Numbered from the stretch's first letter, positions 13,354 to 25,146 are shown. The stretch: 64,000 bases of DNA from Sclerotinia nivalis (GCA_029531795.1 JAPEIS010000010.1:2418001-2482000), one strand, 5' to 3'. Program-made: numbers and translations. The notes: a model not told the origin generated them from the sequence alone.

Positions 13354-15470
13354 TTACCGCTTAATAGGATCTTGAGGTAAAAAGTTTCCAACGATTAGAG
13401 AAGGGCTGTTTGGGAATAATCATTAGTTGTTGGCCTTAAGACTGCTCGCTCTTCAGATCATTTGCGTTTCCGTCCCCTCCTTAATCCCCCCCCAATCTTC
13501 TCACCTCTCCATCCAAAACTTCCTTGGAAGAGAAAAAGAACTCTACTCACATCTTATGTTCATCCCTCCGAACATTGAACGAAAAACAACACTTAATCGT
13601 CGGATCTTTACTCTTATCATCCGGATTCTTTAACGAACAACTCGTCAAGAGTGCTTTCTGATTCAAATCAAAAGCTATTGCTCCAAATTTCTCCCAATAA
13701 TTAACTAGCGATTCTTCCGTCAGGATTTCGTGGAGCGCTATTTTTCCCTATTCATAGAAATTTCAGCCGTTAGAAGAAGTTCCGAAGACAAAAAAAAGCC
13801 ACAATTGCAGTATCCTCCGTATTTGTCTTTGCCAAGAGTCTTTGAGTGCGAGTGTGAACGAGAATGGAATCTTGAAAATAACTTACATCCCGTAATTTTT
13901 CGATGGGAACATGTATTAACTCAGCCATTTCCTTATTTCCCCTGAATATTTCTCCTGTTCTTCTCCAACAACAAGCTGGAATCGCCATACTTGCAAAAAC
14001 TCGATCGTATTCCATCAGACTCCTTTCAAACCACATCTCCACGTAAATGAGTTCGATGTCCGTCAACGCCTGCACCTTTTCCCTGAACTTCGGTCTAAAA
14101 CGATCCAACTGCCGGAGTATTTTTTGCCTTGAAGCCGGTTGCATATGGCCATCCATGTAAGCCGAAAGTCTCGCATACCCCTTAACATAATTGAAAGGCT
14201 TCAACATTCCGGCGTCGTACTTTGCCCTTAACAACAGTTGCATTCTAACTTCGGGGACATCGTTACCAGTAGGATCGGCCGCTTGAAGGTAGTACTCGCG
14301 GGCTTTATCGATCGGTATGACGCTCGCTGGTCTCGAAATCGAATTTCCTGGTGGATTTAGACCTCCTGGTGGACCACTACCTGAAGCTTGTTGCGCTCCT
14401 GATGTGAGCGTGTTGGAATTACCTCCTGATAACATTGAACCAGCTTGATCAGTGTAAAAATTCGAAGTATTTTCTGTACCTAGAGCTCCGTCGTCTAGAA
14501 GACTATTATTGAGGAAATCGTTCAAAAGATTGTACTCGTTGGTGACTTCCGGTGCGTTGAACATGTACGATGGATGGTAGTTATGCATATCTTGAAATTG
14601 GTTTTGCGACCCAAGCCAGTCATTTGGATACCCAAGAACTATAACGAAAAAGGATTAATACCTGCCCAATATTTCAGAGTAATCTCGGAGACATAAGAAG
14701 AAAACTAGGAGAATATAAAGCATCTTACATTGATTGTTGCTGCTACTGTTCAAAGTATTCGCTTGTATTCCAGAAACCGGTGTAGGCTGGACCAGCTGAA
14801 GAGGGACACCGCGGGATATTGCTGGTGCTCCAAGACTCAGTTTATTTTCTTGAACTTGATCTTGACCTTGTTGTTGTTGTTGTTGCTGTTGTTCCCCCGT
14901 AGCAAACGAGTTATTTAGACTATTGTCAAGAGAATTTTGGAGCTTAAGATCTGGCGGTGTCCCTCCCAACTCTTCCGCTGTTCCTGCTGTAGCGTTGTTG
15001 TTATGGTGATGCTGCTGACTTTTCGCGCCTGCTTTCTTCGTGGTCGACTCCGGTTCGCGGGGCTCATCATGACAAAGATGCCCAATTCCACGCTTTGTGC
15101 ACCTCGCGCAAGGTCGTACTAAATCGCATGTCATGTGCTGCTCAGGGACAAGATCAAATTAGCTGTTGGCCACTGGCATTTCAATGTCACCCATAACGGT
15201 ATGCAAACACCCGTCCAACCCCCTTGTAGTATGACCCAATCGAGTACTCACAGATCGCCGACAGTATACACAAGCTGCAGAAGACGTTCCACAATTAGCC
15301 AATGTTTCAGATCATGTAATTCAAACTTGGAAGTCGTTGGTTCCCTTGGGAAACTTCTGCATACCATGATTTACTTTACGCCTCTTCTTCGGGCTCTTGT
15401 TTGCGCCAGCAGCTGCAGATGATGCCGGTGGCTTTGCATCCTGCCCATTGTTGGCTCCATTTTGTTCCAT
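13354..15470 (-). CDS. ERT1: Zn2Cys6 gluconeogenesis activator (ERT1/AcuK type)
   Basis: Transcription activator of gluconeogenesis genes with an N-terminal zinc cluster and a C-terminal PAS-like domain. Six exons: 15365-15470, 15252-15274, 14729-15137, 13887-14638, 13551-13747 and 13354-13405; phases close to 512 aa. The zinc cluster has Cys37, 40, 47, 53, 56 and 65 (CX2CX6CX5CX2CX8C), split over three exons; the 23-nt second exon carries ACVYCRRS. A basic stretch (KSPKKRRKVN) precedes it as a likely nuclear signal. A polyQ tract follows at about residues 115-125. The C-terminal half holds the conserved PAS-region motifs (EVRMQLLLRAKYDAGMLKPF; ERSLMEYDRVFASMAIPACC) and ends in HKIPSLIVGNFLP. 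The last exon is needed: reading through its donor would stop after HKM and lose the conserved tail. Family assignment is strong; which of the two paralogues (AcuK or AcuM) it matches is less sure. Confidence 0.88.
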
Positions 15471-16047
15471 GGCATCAGTGCCTAAGTTTCATAGGGTTCC
15501 ATTGGATTGCGACGTTGCGCTGGCCGTTATTGAAGGGGTGGGCGAGGCTTTTGATTGTTGGTAAATTTGCGAATTAGAAGGATCTTTTAAGCTTGGTCAG
15601 CTCAATTCACTACTCATCACACGGAAATGAGAATTTACCTTGTGTTAATTAACTAATGAAATAATCAAGTACCTCTTTAAATTGTTGAATAAGTTTGTGT
15701 TGCAAGATTTTGGTTATTGGGATTATTGAATTGATGTGTAGAAGCGCGGGGGCGATGGCAGCTATTGCAAATTTCATCGTGAAGCGAGGTTGATCAAGGG
15801 TGGTCTAGGTCTAATAGATAGTAGATACTTTGGTACAAAGAACAATGAATTGTCGATCATTATTACTACATACATATCAATGATGAATGAGTAAAGTTTG
15901 GGTATCTAATACAATAATCATAAAACCAATATCCATAAAACACAGAATAGTTCCTGTGGAATGTCCCTTCCCAAACTTAAACACTGTAATCCCACTTTCC
16001 TTGCACTAAAACCGTCATGTCTTGAATTAATGAACTTCCGGAAGTCT
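15471..16047. other. ERT1 promoter / CENP-Q 3' flank
   Basis: 577 nt between the ERT1 start and the CENP-Q stop, both on the minus strand. AT-rich; no gene or repeat seen. Confidence 0.4.
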
Positions 16048-17855
16048 TTAACCCAAAACCACATCGTTGTATTGTTCGAGATCGAGATGAGCGAAAAGAG
16101 CAGCTTGTACAGAAGCTTTACTCTTAGCCATAGCTTCAGTAATACCTTCAACTTGTTGTAAATTGCCCTTAATGCTGTCCACGTGACCATTGATATTTTT
16201 GAAAATGCCTTCCAGATCCTGGTATTTCGAGGTCTAGAGAAGAAATTAGTTATGCAAGAGGCTTGGAAACCATGTGATCTTACGTTGAGAGTTATTAAGG
16301 GGGCAGCTGCGTCACCAATACCCATATTGTCATTGAGTACCTTTCCAGTGCTATCAACCTCGAATTGAAGCAATGGATGAGCCTTGCGAGCCGCTTGTCT
16401 TCTACTTATCGCCTCATCCTTTGCATTTGCCTCCAATTCTGCGAGATATTTTCCCTCATTCTCAAGTAATATCTCCTCTTTCCTCAACTCGGCCTCCAGA
16501 AGGTCATTTGAATGCAAAACCGGTGTAAGTTGAGATTCTAAAGCTCGATTGTAATCCAGTATCTTCTCAAAATCAAAATCATCCTCTCGATTAGTTCTTG
16601 TACCTTTAGGAAATGGCATACCCTTTCGAACCCTATTTAAAAGTCGACGGCTTATCATTTGTATAGCTGTACTGGCTTGAGTCTTCTTGCGTTCATCGTG
16701 GATTTGTAAAACAACCGGTCTTTGCACATCAATCAATAACTCTGAAATCTTATCCAAACATCCTGGTGGTAAAGCCTCCCACTTCGTATTGATAGTCTCG
16801 AGGGAAACACGACGAGTAACAGCTGCTAGATGTCGATATGAAAGTGGCTCCGGCTGTTCTGCGTCGGCCCGATTGTCTTGTGAATCTTCCATACGGCGAC
16901 GTTTAGTTTGTTGTTGTGGTTGCTGGTCGTCTGAATTCGAATCCTTCCGCTTCCTTGTGGACTTGGAACTCTCCAAAGGCACAGAATTTTTCGGTTTGGA
17001 CTGTGCAGATTCCGGTTCGATATTCTGTGATACATCTGATATTCTGACATGCTTCTTCGGCTTCGCATGCTTCTCGGGTGATTCTTCGTTATCCTTGGAA
17101 GCCTTCTTCATTGTACGACCTGGTGCCGACGATTCGGGCTCTGCCTGACGGCGCTTTTGTGATCGCGAGGACTCGTCATTTTCTGGCTCAATGCGATCCC
17201 CAATCTTCTTCTTTTGATTGTTTGTGGTACCCATATTCCCTAACGCTGGTCGTCCACGTCTTCTCTCCCCAACCTCCGTATCCTGCGCCTTGGCCTCGCC
17301 CTTCTTTCGACTTCCCGCCGCCGCGTTTCTTTCTTGTTCGTCCCTCACTCCATGATTAACAACTCTGACAGGAGGTCTACCCCTCTTCTTCTGCGGCGCT
17401 AAAGAACTAGTCGCAGTCACCGTCTCAATAACATCCGTGTCGCTATTCACACTCATTATTCCTCTCTTATTGTTCGCATTTTTCCTTCCTCTCCTTGGCT
17501 CGATCTCATCTCGACTTTGTTGTTGTTTCCTTAAACCCTCATCTTCAGCTTCCGCCTCAATATTCCCCTCTCCATCATCATTCCTTCCCTTTTGTTTCGC
17601 AGTCGTAGAACCTAAATTAAAGGAGGGTCGTCCACGTCTCTTCTCAATCGGTGCACCCATACCCACCGGAACCCAAGGCTTCGCCTTCCTCTTCGTATTT
17701 CCACCACCCGGTATATTTGAATTTGTATTCAGACTTTGCGACTTCGATTGTGCTGTGATTCGACTGCTCCCTTCCACCCCATTTTCAGTATCATCATCCT
17801 GCACTTCCCACCAATTCGACGGCCTCGATCTCCTACGCTTTCCTTCCTCTGCCAT
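16048..17855 (-). CDS. FTA7: Inner-kinetochore protein CENP-Q (Fta7/Okp1-like) with AT-hooks
   Basis: Subunit of the COMA/CENP-OPQUR part of the constitutive centromere-associated network, linking CENP-A chromatin to the outer kinetochore. Two exons, 16284-17855 and 16048-16233 (49-nt intron), give 585 aa. The N-terminal half is disordered and basic, starting KRRRSRPSNWWEV, with three AT-hook-like cores: KRRGRP at 72-77, KKRGRPP at 156-162 and RRRGRP at 198-203. The conserved coiled-coil CENP-Q region begins near LSYRHLAAVTRRVSLETINT and runs through EAELRKEEILLENEGKYLAE to the C-terminus (FAHLDLEQYNDVVLG). Splicing is required: the unspliced frame loses the conserved coiled-coil end. The protein is intact. 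The paired kinetochore gene Cnl2/NKP2 lies about 7 kb away. The family call is strong; direct DNA binding by the AT-hooks is an inference. Confidence 0.85.
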
Positions 17856-18623
17856 ATTTTTATCGTAATTGTGTTGTGTTGTCGTATCTCAGTTGTCTCC
17901 AACCTTCAACTTTCCCTTCCCCTCTGACTCTGCGAACCAATCACCTCGCTTCCTCAACAACTTCAAAAGTATTGTTGCACGTCTGTCTGCAATACCAACT
18001 CTGGGGCTTTTTGGAAAAGTATTATTTTTATTGCAGATACCGACAGAGGGAACTTTTGTGATTTCGAAAAAAACTGTCCCGGGGATTTTGAAAGAGAATT
18101 TGATTGTCCAGGGCTTGGGGCGTTTTCAATTGAGCACAGGCGAAATCGCGCTGGATCGCGAAATCGCGTGCATAAACGCGCACAGACCAATATCTCAACC
18201 TCGGCAGCTTTTTGGGGAATTTTTGACCTTGTTGATTCACTACATATATCATATACACCAAGGGAATGGGACATTCAGATCCGAGCCTCTTCCTAACAAA
18301 GTACATCAAGCAAGAACTTATTCATTCATGATCAAGTAGGTATCTTATGATTATCACTCACCCACATGAGTCTATTTTCCTCTTCCTATCCCTATCTCTC
18401 CTTAGCTTCGCCAATCTTCTCGATATCATTGGAAGCCTTTATTGCTCATATATTACCATTTATACCAAGAGTGCACTTTGCAGCGAGGTGGAGATCTACA
18501 ATAAAAAGCAAGAGTACTTAAAAGCCATTTTGATTCATTTGATATCCATAACTCCATACAAATGCTTATTTTAAAAATCATTATCCTTCCTCATCTCCTC
18601 ATCTTTCCATCCACTCAAACAAC
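17856..18623. other. CENP-Q 5' region / RRP12 3' flank
   Basis: Upstream of CENP-Q. It holds two copies of GCGAAATCGCG (18140-18150 and 18157-18167) and a nearby ACGCG; these resemble SBF/MBF or E2F-type cell-cycle sites. A 156-codon plus-strand frame at 17869-18339 has no recognisable protein character and is not called. Confidence 0.4.
18140..18167. promoter_or_regulatory. Candidate SBF/MBF-like double site upstream of CENP-Q
   Basis: Two direct copies of GCGAAATCGCG, 17 nt apart, about 290 nt upstream of the CENP-Q start codon. CGCGAAA matches the SBF (Swi4/6) core and an ACGCG follows at 18175. Binding is inferred from motif resemblance only. Confidence 0.35.
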
Positions 18624-21600
18624 CTATCTCCTCCCATGACCATTGCCCCTACCTCTTCCCCTCGGGCTCTTCACAACCCTTCCACCCCCACCCCCACCAG
18701 ATCTCTTCTCCTCGCCCAAACCTCTCCTTCCACTATTGAAACCCCCTCTTCCACCCCCTCTCCCTCTATCCCCACCTCTTCCACCCCTGCCTCTTCCCCT
18801 ACTATCCCTATCCCTATCCCCACCAATACTCTTCTTAACAGTTTTCACCTCATCCTCATCAACATCCATCTCATCATCCTCATCCTGACCCTTTCGATTA
18901 CTAAACTTAAGTCTTCCACCCCTACCTTTCTTTGGCGCATCTCTTCCCTTCAACGCATGAACATAGGCACCCACACCACCATCTTCTTCCGCCGCCGTAT
19001 CGATAACCATTTGATCATCATCATCACTATAATTACCTCCCAGCAACAATTTTCCATCCAAATCCATCTTTGCTTTTGTTCTGGTGATTGTTCGCGCTTT
19101 TGCTGGTTTGGTAGATGAGATATTGCCAAGTGCTTTACGATCGAGCAAATCAAGTGGTTCATCGTCATCTTCCACGATATATGTGTTTCCACCCGCAGCC
19201 TTCTTACCGCCCTTCTTCCGAGATTTACCTAGGACTTCATCGTCTGATACATCAGAACCAGACGATTCAGAGTCACTGCCATGAAGAGCCTCATCATATT
19301 CATTTTCGAATCTGTTTCTTCTCTTTCCACCAGTTTCTCCCTCGTCACTATCTTCACCCGCTTCCTTAGCTGCATCCTTATTTCTCTTTCTTCTCTCGCG
19401 AGTCTTGCGGATATTGGTGATGAGCCTTTTGTCTTCTTCCGGACAATATTTATTGACAATCTCAACGCCGAAGCGACGAATCATTCGTTCGAGAATGTGC
19501 TTAACCTTTGCCTTGAAATGAGCTTTGTGCTCATGACTCCAGACCATGAGATTAGGAATGAGACTTTCAAGACGAGGAAGCACAAGGGAAGAAGGCAAGG
19601 AGATGACGCAAACTTTTACGAAGCCAAGGACGCTACGAACGATTTCACGGTTGTTGGATGTGAGGAATAGATCCATAGTTTGCACAAGATCGCTAACGGT
19701 TTCGGGGGATAGAGATTCGCGGAAGTTGTACAGGATACGGGTAAGAGCTGTGATAGATGCGGATACCATGTGGGGTGTGCTACCGGCAAGACCGGCACTG
19801 ACCATGGTGAAATATTCTTCGAGGGTGGCGGTTACAGATGGTGCATCATCGGGCATATGGGATACCTTGCTGTTGTCGATTGTAGCACCGATTGACGAAG
19901 CAATCTTCTCTCCCATCAAAATGAGGAGATCAAATGCTGTAGTACGAGCACGCTCATTTGTTTCCTTGCACGAGATGACGACCTCGGATAGAATTGCTGG
20001 GATGAAATGAAGAGAGTCGGCTGGGAGGAAAGGAATAAGAACAGAGATCGCAGCGAGACGATCGCGTTTTGCTGGTGTAGATACTTTCTCGGCACTGTTC
20101 AACAGAAGTTCTTGAAGATCAGTGCTACGTTCTTGCAATGCCGCCTTGCCAGTTTCCGACTCAGCAAGTCGAGGAATAAGCTTATAAGCCTTCTTCTGAA
20201 GTTGAGGATCGTCATCTTTTACAATGATAAGAGCTGCCATGTTGAATAGAGTGCTGAAACTATCTCTTGGCAAGTAAATTGAGATTGTAATGACCAAATC
20301 CATGAGACTGTGACTCGTCGGTGGCATCTTGTTAGCCACATTTTGTTGCCTTTGTTTCTGCTTTTCTGCTTGGGTTTGAGCACCGGCTTCGGCAAGGGAT
20401 GTTCCTAATGCTTGACTAACTCGTTCGAATGTCTCCATAAGTTCTTGAGCAGGGGTAATGCTAAGGAATGCGTTGATACATTGCAAAATGTAACCTCTGA
20501 ACTGTGGCAATGTTTCATTGTAGACGTTGAACAAAACAGAAAGCATATTGCTGGCGAAGGTAGCCAAATGCTCAATGTTCTTCTGTGCAGCAGCCCTTGA
20601 AACACGACTCTGGAGGAGTAAGTCTTCCTCTCCTTCAATGGTGAGGATCGCCTGGTTAGACTCTACTAAAGTTTGTAAAGCTCTGCAAATATCTGAACGT
20701 AGATCAACTTGCCCGTATAGAATGTTTACAAGTATTTCTGCGAACTTTACATCAAATGCTTCGGTGAGATCTAATGGGAGGTCACAATAACCGGGAAGGA
20801 TAGCCCAGATTTGCTTCACAATAGTCTCGAAAATCTTAATATCCATCGTCTTTTCGGCAGCTCCATGCTCGCTGACTCGTTGTAACATTGCTTGGCTCAA
20901 TGGCTCAAGTTCGGTTCGGAAATGTTGGAGATTCGTGTTACTGACATAGTCTCGCAGGATTGGTAACATCCAGGCTCGTCCAGGTTGTCCAGCCTTTGGT
21001 TTAGCGAGGTTCAGTGGTAAGATGCTAAGAACTTGTTCTGGTCCCATAGCTCTGATAGCTTTTCCAAGGATTTCATCCGCTTCCTTTTTGCCAGCGAAAG
21101 ACTCGCTACCTCTCAGCTCACCGATTGTTCTAACGACTTCAGACAAAATTGGGTCTGCTCTCCATCTCAAAGCGTCAAACATGGAACCCATAACATTGAA
21201 CGTTTCCATCCAAGCAGCTTGATATTTGACACTCAAAAGATCCACTGCACATTTTGCCAATTTCTCGAGGACTTTCTCATCGAATATCGAAGGCTCCACA
21301 ATAACCGATTCTGGGACACAGTTGGCCATTAATGAAATTAGACATTCTGATGAAGATACTCGAATGCTGTGCGATGAAGATGACATAAATCCGGAGATCA
21401 TGGTGAAAAGTTCAGGTAATTTTGCAAGAGTCTCCTCTGGCTCGAGTTGCGCAGAAACATCATAACCCCGTGATAACACAGCGATCCAGGGGGGGAGAAG
21501 TTGAGAATCGTTTTGAGAAGGTCTCAACTCAGAGATAACTTCTAAAAGTCGAGGTAACTTCGATGTCGCAGTTTCGTTTGCCATACTCTCAAATATCATC

Positions 21601-22479
21601 TCAAATACTTCGAATGAAGTCATGGCCAAATATTCATTGCTCGATTTCGAAATATTCAGTAAAACCTCGCACAATGCCTCAATCTTCTTACTTGGCCATC
21701 CTCCAGATGCTCCCGCGATAGTCTTCACTAACTGTAATGCGTGAATCAAAGCTGGTTCATGTTCTGCCGTTGCGCTTGCTTTTCTCTGTTTCCTGACTTG
21801 ATGCGATTGGGCCGCAAGATCACTTAAACTTCTCAAAGCAGTCTCCGCACACATATCCGCCGCAGGATGATCGAGAGATGGACTCGGCGGAGGATTCTTC
21901 AAAACATTTGCCAATGCTTCTTGGGCACGCTTTCTAATCTTAGGTCTGTGATCCACGGCGAAATTCAATAATCCAGCAATCGCCCTTCTTGGTCCAGTTA
22001 CGTTGACTGAAAGTTCCCATGCTGCGGAATCTTGTGCGGCTAATAATGATTCGAGGCATCCTATCGAAGGTCTGAGGAGAGGAGCATCTGCTTCTGGTAA
22101 TACGAAGGCGGGGGCGAGATTTTCGAGGATTTGGGAGAATTTTGACCGGAGAAGTGGTTGAGGGGTAAAAGGTGTGATAATGTCGAGTAAATATACAACA
22201 GAAGTTGTTAAATCTTTGTTAACTTCTCCATTTTGAGGGCACGCCTGTCTTAAAAGTGCCAATAATGCGGCAAAATATCCTGTTGGAGTGGCTTCTGTTT
22301 TCTGATCTTTGAGTGTATCTTCAACGGCAGACAATACAATTGCAGTCTACATTCTGATATCAGTAAAGTTCACAACGAAATATAGATGTATTTCAGAATT
22401 GAAAACTTAATGAACTTACCTGATGTTGATTTTGAAGCTTCGGCGAACGGATCTTGTCGAGCTTCTCCTGTAAAGACAT
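18624..22479 (-). CDS. RRP12: Ribosome-assembly HEAT-repeat protein RRP12
   Basis: Karyopherin-like HEAT-repeat protein that travels with pre-40S and pre-60S particles and is needed for their nuclear export and rRNA maturation. Two exons, 22420-22479 (20 codons, MSLQEKLDKIRSPKLQNQHQ) and 18624-22346, joined by a 72-nt intron, give 1260 aa, the usual length. The N-terminal half is armadillo/HEAT (RSKFSQILENLAPAFVLPEA; RRAIAGLLNFAVDHRPKIRK). The central NUC173-type region has ILPLNLAKPKAGQPGRAWML and ILRDYVSNTNLQHF. The C-terminus is acidic/basic and charged, then RGG/RGR-rich to the last residue, typical of nucleolar proteins. The first exon was chosen because it supplies the conserved N-terminus, an ATG and a consensus GTAAGT donor. 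Intact and confident. Confidence 0.95.
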
Positions 22480-23130
22480 TGTGAAAGACTTCTTAATTGC
22501 TCTTTGCGCCTTTCCTTCAATAAAAATTCAAAAATGCTTTAGATAAAAAAAAGTTTCTGATAATCGATAGCGATCAGACCATAAGTGCAAAGTTTACCGT
22601 AGCTGGCGAACATCGATAAGATCCACTTCTCATACCAGTACTGAAGGGGATTAGTGAGAAGCAAGCTGGGGTTATCATACATTTTGATTGGTTATTCCAC
22701 CTCTCGTTCGTCCCATTCCCCCTCAAATAGCTGTGGAGCTTCTTTTGAGTGAAAGCCCAGAGAAGGTAGGTAATCCAACATTTATTATTTATCAACCCAT
22801 CTGGCCTCATCAACCACACTTTTGTGAATTTCTCTATTCTTCATTGCAAACGGTACATCTTTACAATCTTTACAATCTTTACATTCATTGTAATCATTGT
22901 ATATTTCCCATTCATTATATATATCTGGTTTTAAATTTGATTCGGTCAGCTCATTCGCGAAAGTGTTATCGCGGCGCATTCAATTTGTGATTGCCAATCA
23001 GAGCAGATCTACAGCCTAATCGCAGAAGTTTTTCAAATTAGAAGACTTGCCTAAAGTCTCTACATTTTCGATATTTATCTCAATCTCAACCTTAACCTCA
23101 CAGTCATAAAATTCAACAGCAATCGCAAAA
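22480..23130. other. Divergent promoter region RRP12 / thioredoxin-like gene
   Basis: 650 nt between two divergent start codons. A short tandem repeat of TCTTTACAA (three copies, about 22858-22884) lies in it; the sequence before the 23131 ATG is CT/CA-rich like a fungal 5' UTR. No gene seen. Confidence 0.4.
22858..22884. repeat. Tandem repeat, 9-nt unit TCTTTACAA
   Basis: About three copies in the divergent promoter between RRP12 and the 23131 gene. Confidence 0.6.
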
Positions 23131-23990
23131 ATGCGCATTTCAACCGTTTCCATCCTGGCCCTTCCCCTCCTAGCCGCTGCCCAAGAATCTCCCCTCGAGC
23201 AAGCCAAAGCCCAAGCCCAACACTGGTTCAGTAAACTTCAATCCTATATCCCATCACCCTCATCCGAATCTCCCCTCGAAGCCGCCGCTGCAAAAGTAGG
23301 CGAAGCAAAAATCCACCACCTAACCCTCGACTCCTGGCAAGAAACCATCCGCGGAAGCGTCACCCCAGAGTCCTCGCTGCCTCAAGAATGGTGGGTTTTG
23401 ACCACCGGCGGAAACAAAACCTGCTATGGTCTCTGCGGCAAAGTCGAAAAGGGATTCAATGAGTCTGCCGCCATCTTCTCCCTCGATCCTACGGCGCCTC
23501 ATATGGCTATCTTGAATTGTGAAGAGCAACCCGTTCTATGTAATTCGTGGGGAGCAGGACCACCACATTTATGGACCATGGAGGTCGGGGATGCGGGCTC
23601 ACCGGTTCCTATTATTACCATTCCATTGAATACTACGTCAACAACTGTTACCACATTCACGGATTTACATGCGACAAAGTCATATAAGAAGAAGGCACCT
23701 TATGAGGGTTGGTTTCATCCTTTTGATGGACAGCTTGCGCAATATGGTGCTGCGGTTCCAGTTGGATATGTACTTTGGTTCTTCGCCGTTGTTCCCAGTT
23801 GGATGTTCATGATTGGCATTTCATTCATGAGCAGAACCATCATGTACGTTTTCCCGCATCGAAGCTATATACTCTTAGTGAAGCAGCTAACAATAAATCT
23901 AGGAGCAAGCGGACTCTTGGTCCTCAAGGACCAGCAGCTGCTGGAGCTCGTCCACGCGCCGCCCCGGCTGGAGATGGAGTTACCTATTAA
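23131..23990 (+). CDS. ER membrane thioredoxin-like protein
   Basis: Two exons, 23131-23843 and 23903-23990 (59-nt intron, GTACGT donor), give 266 aa. Residues 1-18 form a signal peptide ending AAAQ. A lumenal domain follows with a thioredoxin-like layout: a short beta strand ending EWWVLTTGG, then CYGLC at 98-102 in the place of the CXXC site, and MAILNCEEQPVLCNSWG (residues 125-141), which resembles the usual strand after helix 2. PLNTTSTTVTTF carries candidate N- and O-glycosylation sites. One membrane segment at about 211-233 (YVLWFFAVVPSWMFMIGISF) leads to a short Pro/Ala/Arg-rich cytosolic tail, which is reached only by the splice proposed; the unspliced frame runs on into unrelated sequence. 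The spacing CXXXC is not the classic CXXC, so oxidoreductase activity is doubtful. It looks like a conserved fungal protein of unknown role. Confidence 0.75.
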
Positions 23991-24523
23991 GAAATTTATG
24001 TCAGAAACAAACGTTTGGCGAGACTGCAGAGGAGAATCTAACTCTTAGATACAATGCATGTTCTCAATGGATAGTGGGCGGAATACAATTTATGTAACTT
24101 ATCTGAACAAATTTAATGAATGGAGAAATGGGTATCATAACTATCATGATCTTGCGCCTCTTTAACTCCTGGACATCTCATTCTATGCCATGTTTACCAT
24201 GCCCATGGACTGTATCTGTGATGTGCCCCTCTTCCCTGGTGTTCCCCATATGACGGTATCCCCAACAGAGTCCACGCGCTAGACCCAATTATACAGTGCG
24301 ACACAGCCTCTATGGAGACATACCTTTCACTGCCCATATTAAAGCCGGTTTTCAGCTTAGGCTGTCCCCCGAGTGCGCTGAATATGTATTGCTACCGTCC
24401 GCGGCTCCGAAGACCTATCATTCCTACTGCGCGCATCGATTGACCGAGTATACGTTTTCCTCTCGCCATCCTATAGCTCTCATCTCTTACTCCACGAAAT
24501 CCTTATACCTCACAACCAACCCG
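23991..24523. other. Convergent 3' flanks
   Basis: 530 nt between the 3' ends of the thioredoxin-like gene (plus) and NKP2 (minus). No gene or repeat seen. Confidence 0.4.
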
Positions 24524-25146
24524 TTACTTTCCCCCCGCAGCCTCCTCAACCCTCTCCAATCCCTCCAACACCTGCGCCCTCAACCCTCCATTTGCCAACC
24601 GTCCATACCGCAAATCACTTAACCCACCAACCGTATTCTGCATTTCAGTAACTAGTTCTTCGGCTTCGGTATCTAAGCGTGCGATCTCGTCTTCTAGGTC
24701 TTCCATTGCGGAGCTGAGGGCTGGGAGGATGGAGTTGAGGGAGTGGGGGGTTGAGTGGGGGAGGTTTTGGGTTTGGTGGAAGAGCTGGGGGAGGAAGTGT
24801 TAGTTAGATTTTGGGTTTGGGTTAAAGTGAAGGGGAGGGAAAAACCAACAGCACGTTCAATATCCGCCTCGTCGTCCTGCACAGTCCTCTCATCTTGTCT
24901 TCGACCCCTCACAACAGCTCTTTCCATTGCTTTTCCACGTCGCACTTCCTGTTCGATATTTGCAGCGACTGTATCGACTAATTGTGCGCGCTGATGTTGG
25001 AGATCTCGGTACAGAGTGCGGATTGCAGGGGAAGATTGTTGAGAGCGAGGGAAGAGGGATGTGAAGGATTGGAGGGAGATGATTGTCGGAAGAGAGGCGG
25101 GAGGGAGGAGGAAGTTAGTTAAGATTGTGGATTCGGTTGGTGGCAT
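24524..25146 (-). CDS. CNL2: Kinetochore protein Cnl2/NKP2
   Basis: Small helical subunit of the inner kinetochore (Cnl2 in fission yeast, Nkp2 in budding yeast), partner of the CTF19/COMA complex. Two exons, 24850-25146 and 24524-24784, give 185 aa. The N-terminus carries the family signature ESTILTNFLLPPASLPTIIS, then FTSLFPRSQQSSPAIRTLYR and DLQHQRAQLVDTVAANIEQE. The second exon (from LFHQTQNLPHSTPHSLNSIL) is helical and leads into MEDLEDEIARLDTEAEELVT. The 65-nt intron would use a weak donor (GTTGGT after codon A99). I chose it because it alone keeps phase with the clear CCCCAG acceptor and the expected helix. A short N-terminal read-through form is the alternative. The plus strand carries only shadow frames here. 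Confidence 0.82.

Noticed and set aside
17869..18339. 156-codon plus-strand frame in the CENP-Q promoter
   Set aside because: It overlaps other frames on both strands, has no recognisable motif, and lies over the likely CENP-Q leader and promoter.
18636..19118. 160-codon plus-strand Thr/Pro/Ser-rich frame
   Set aside because: Antisense shadow of the RGG-rich RRP12 C-terminus.
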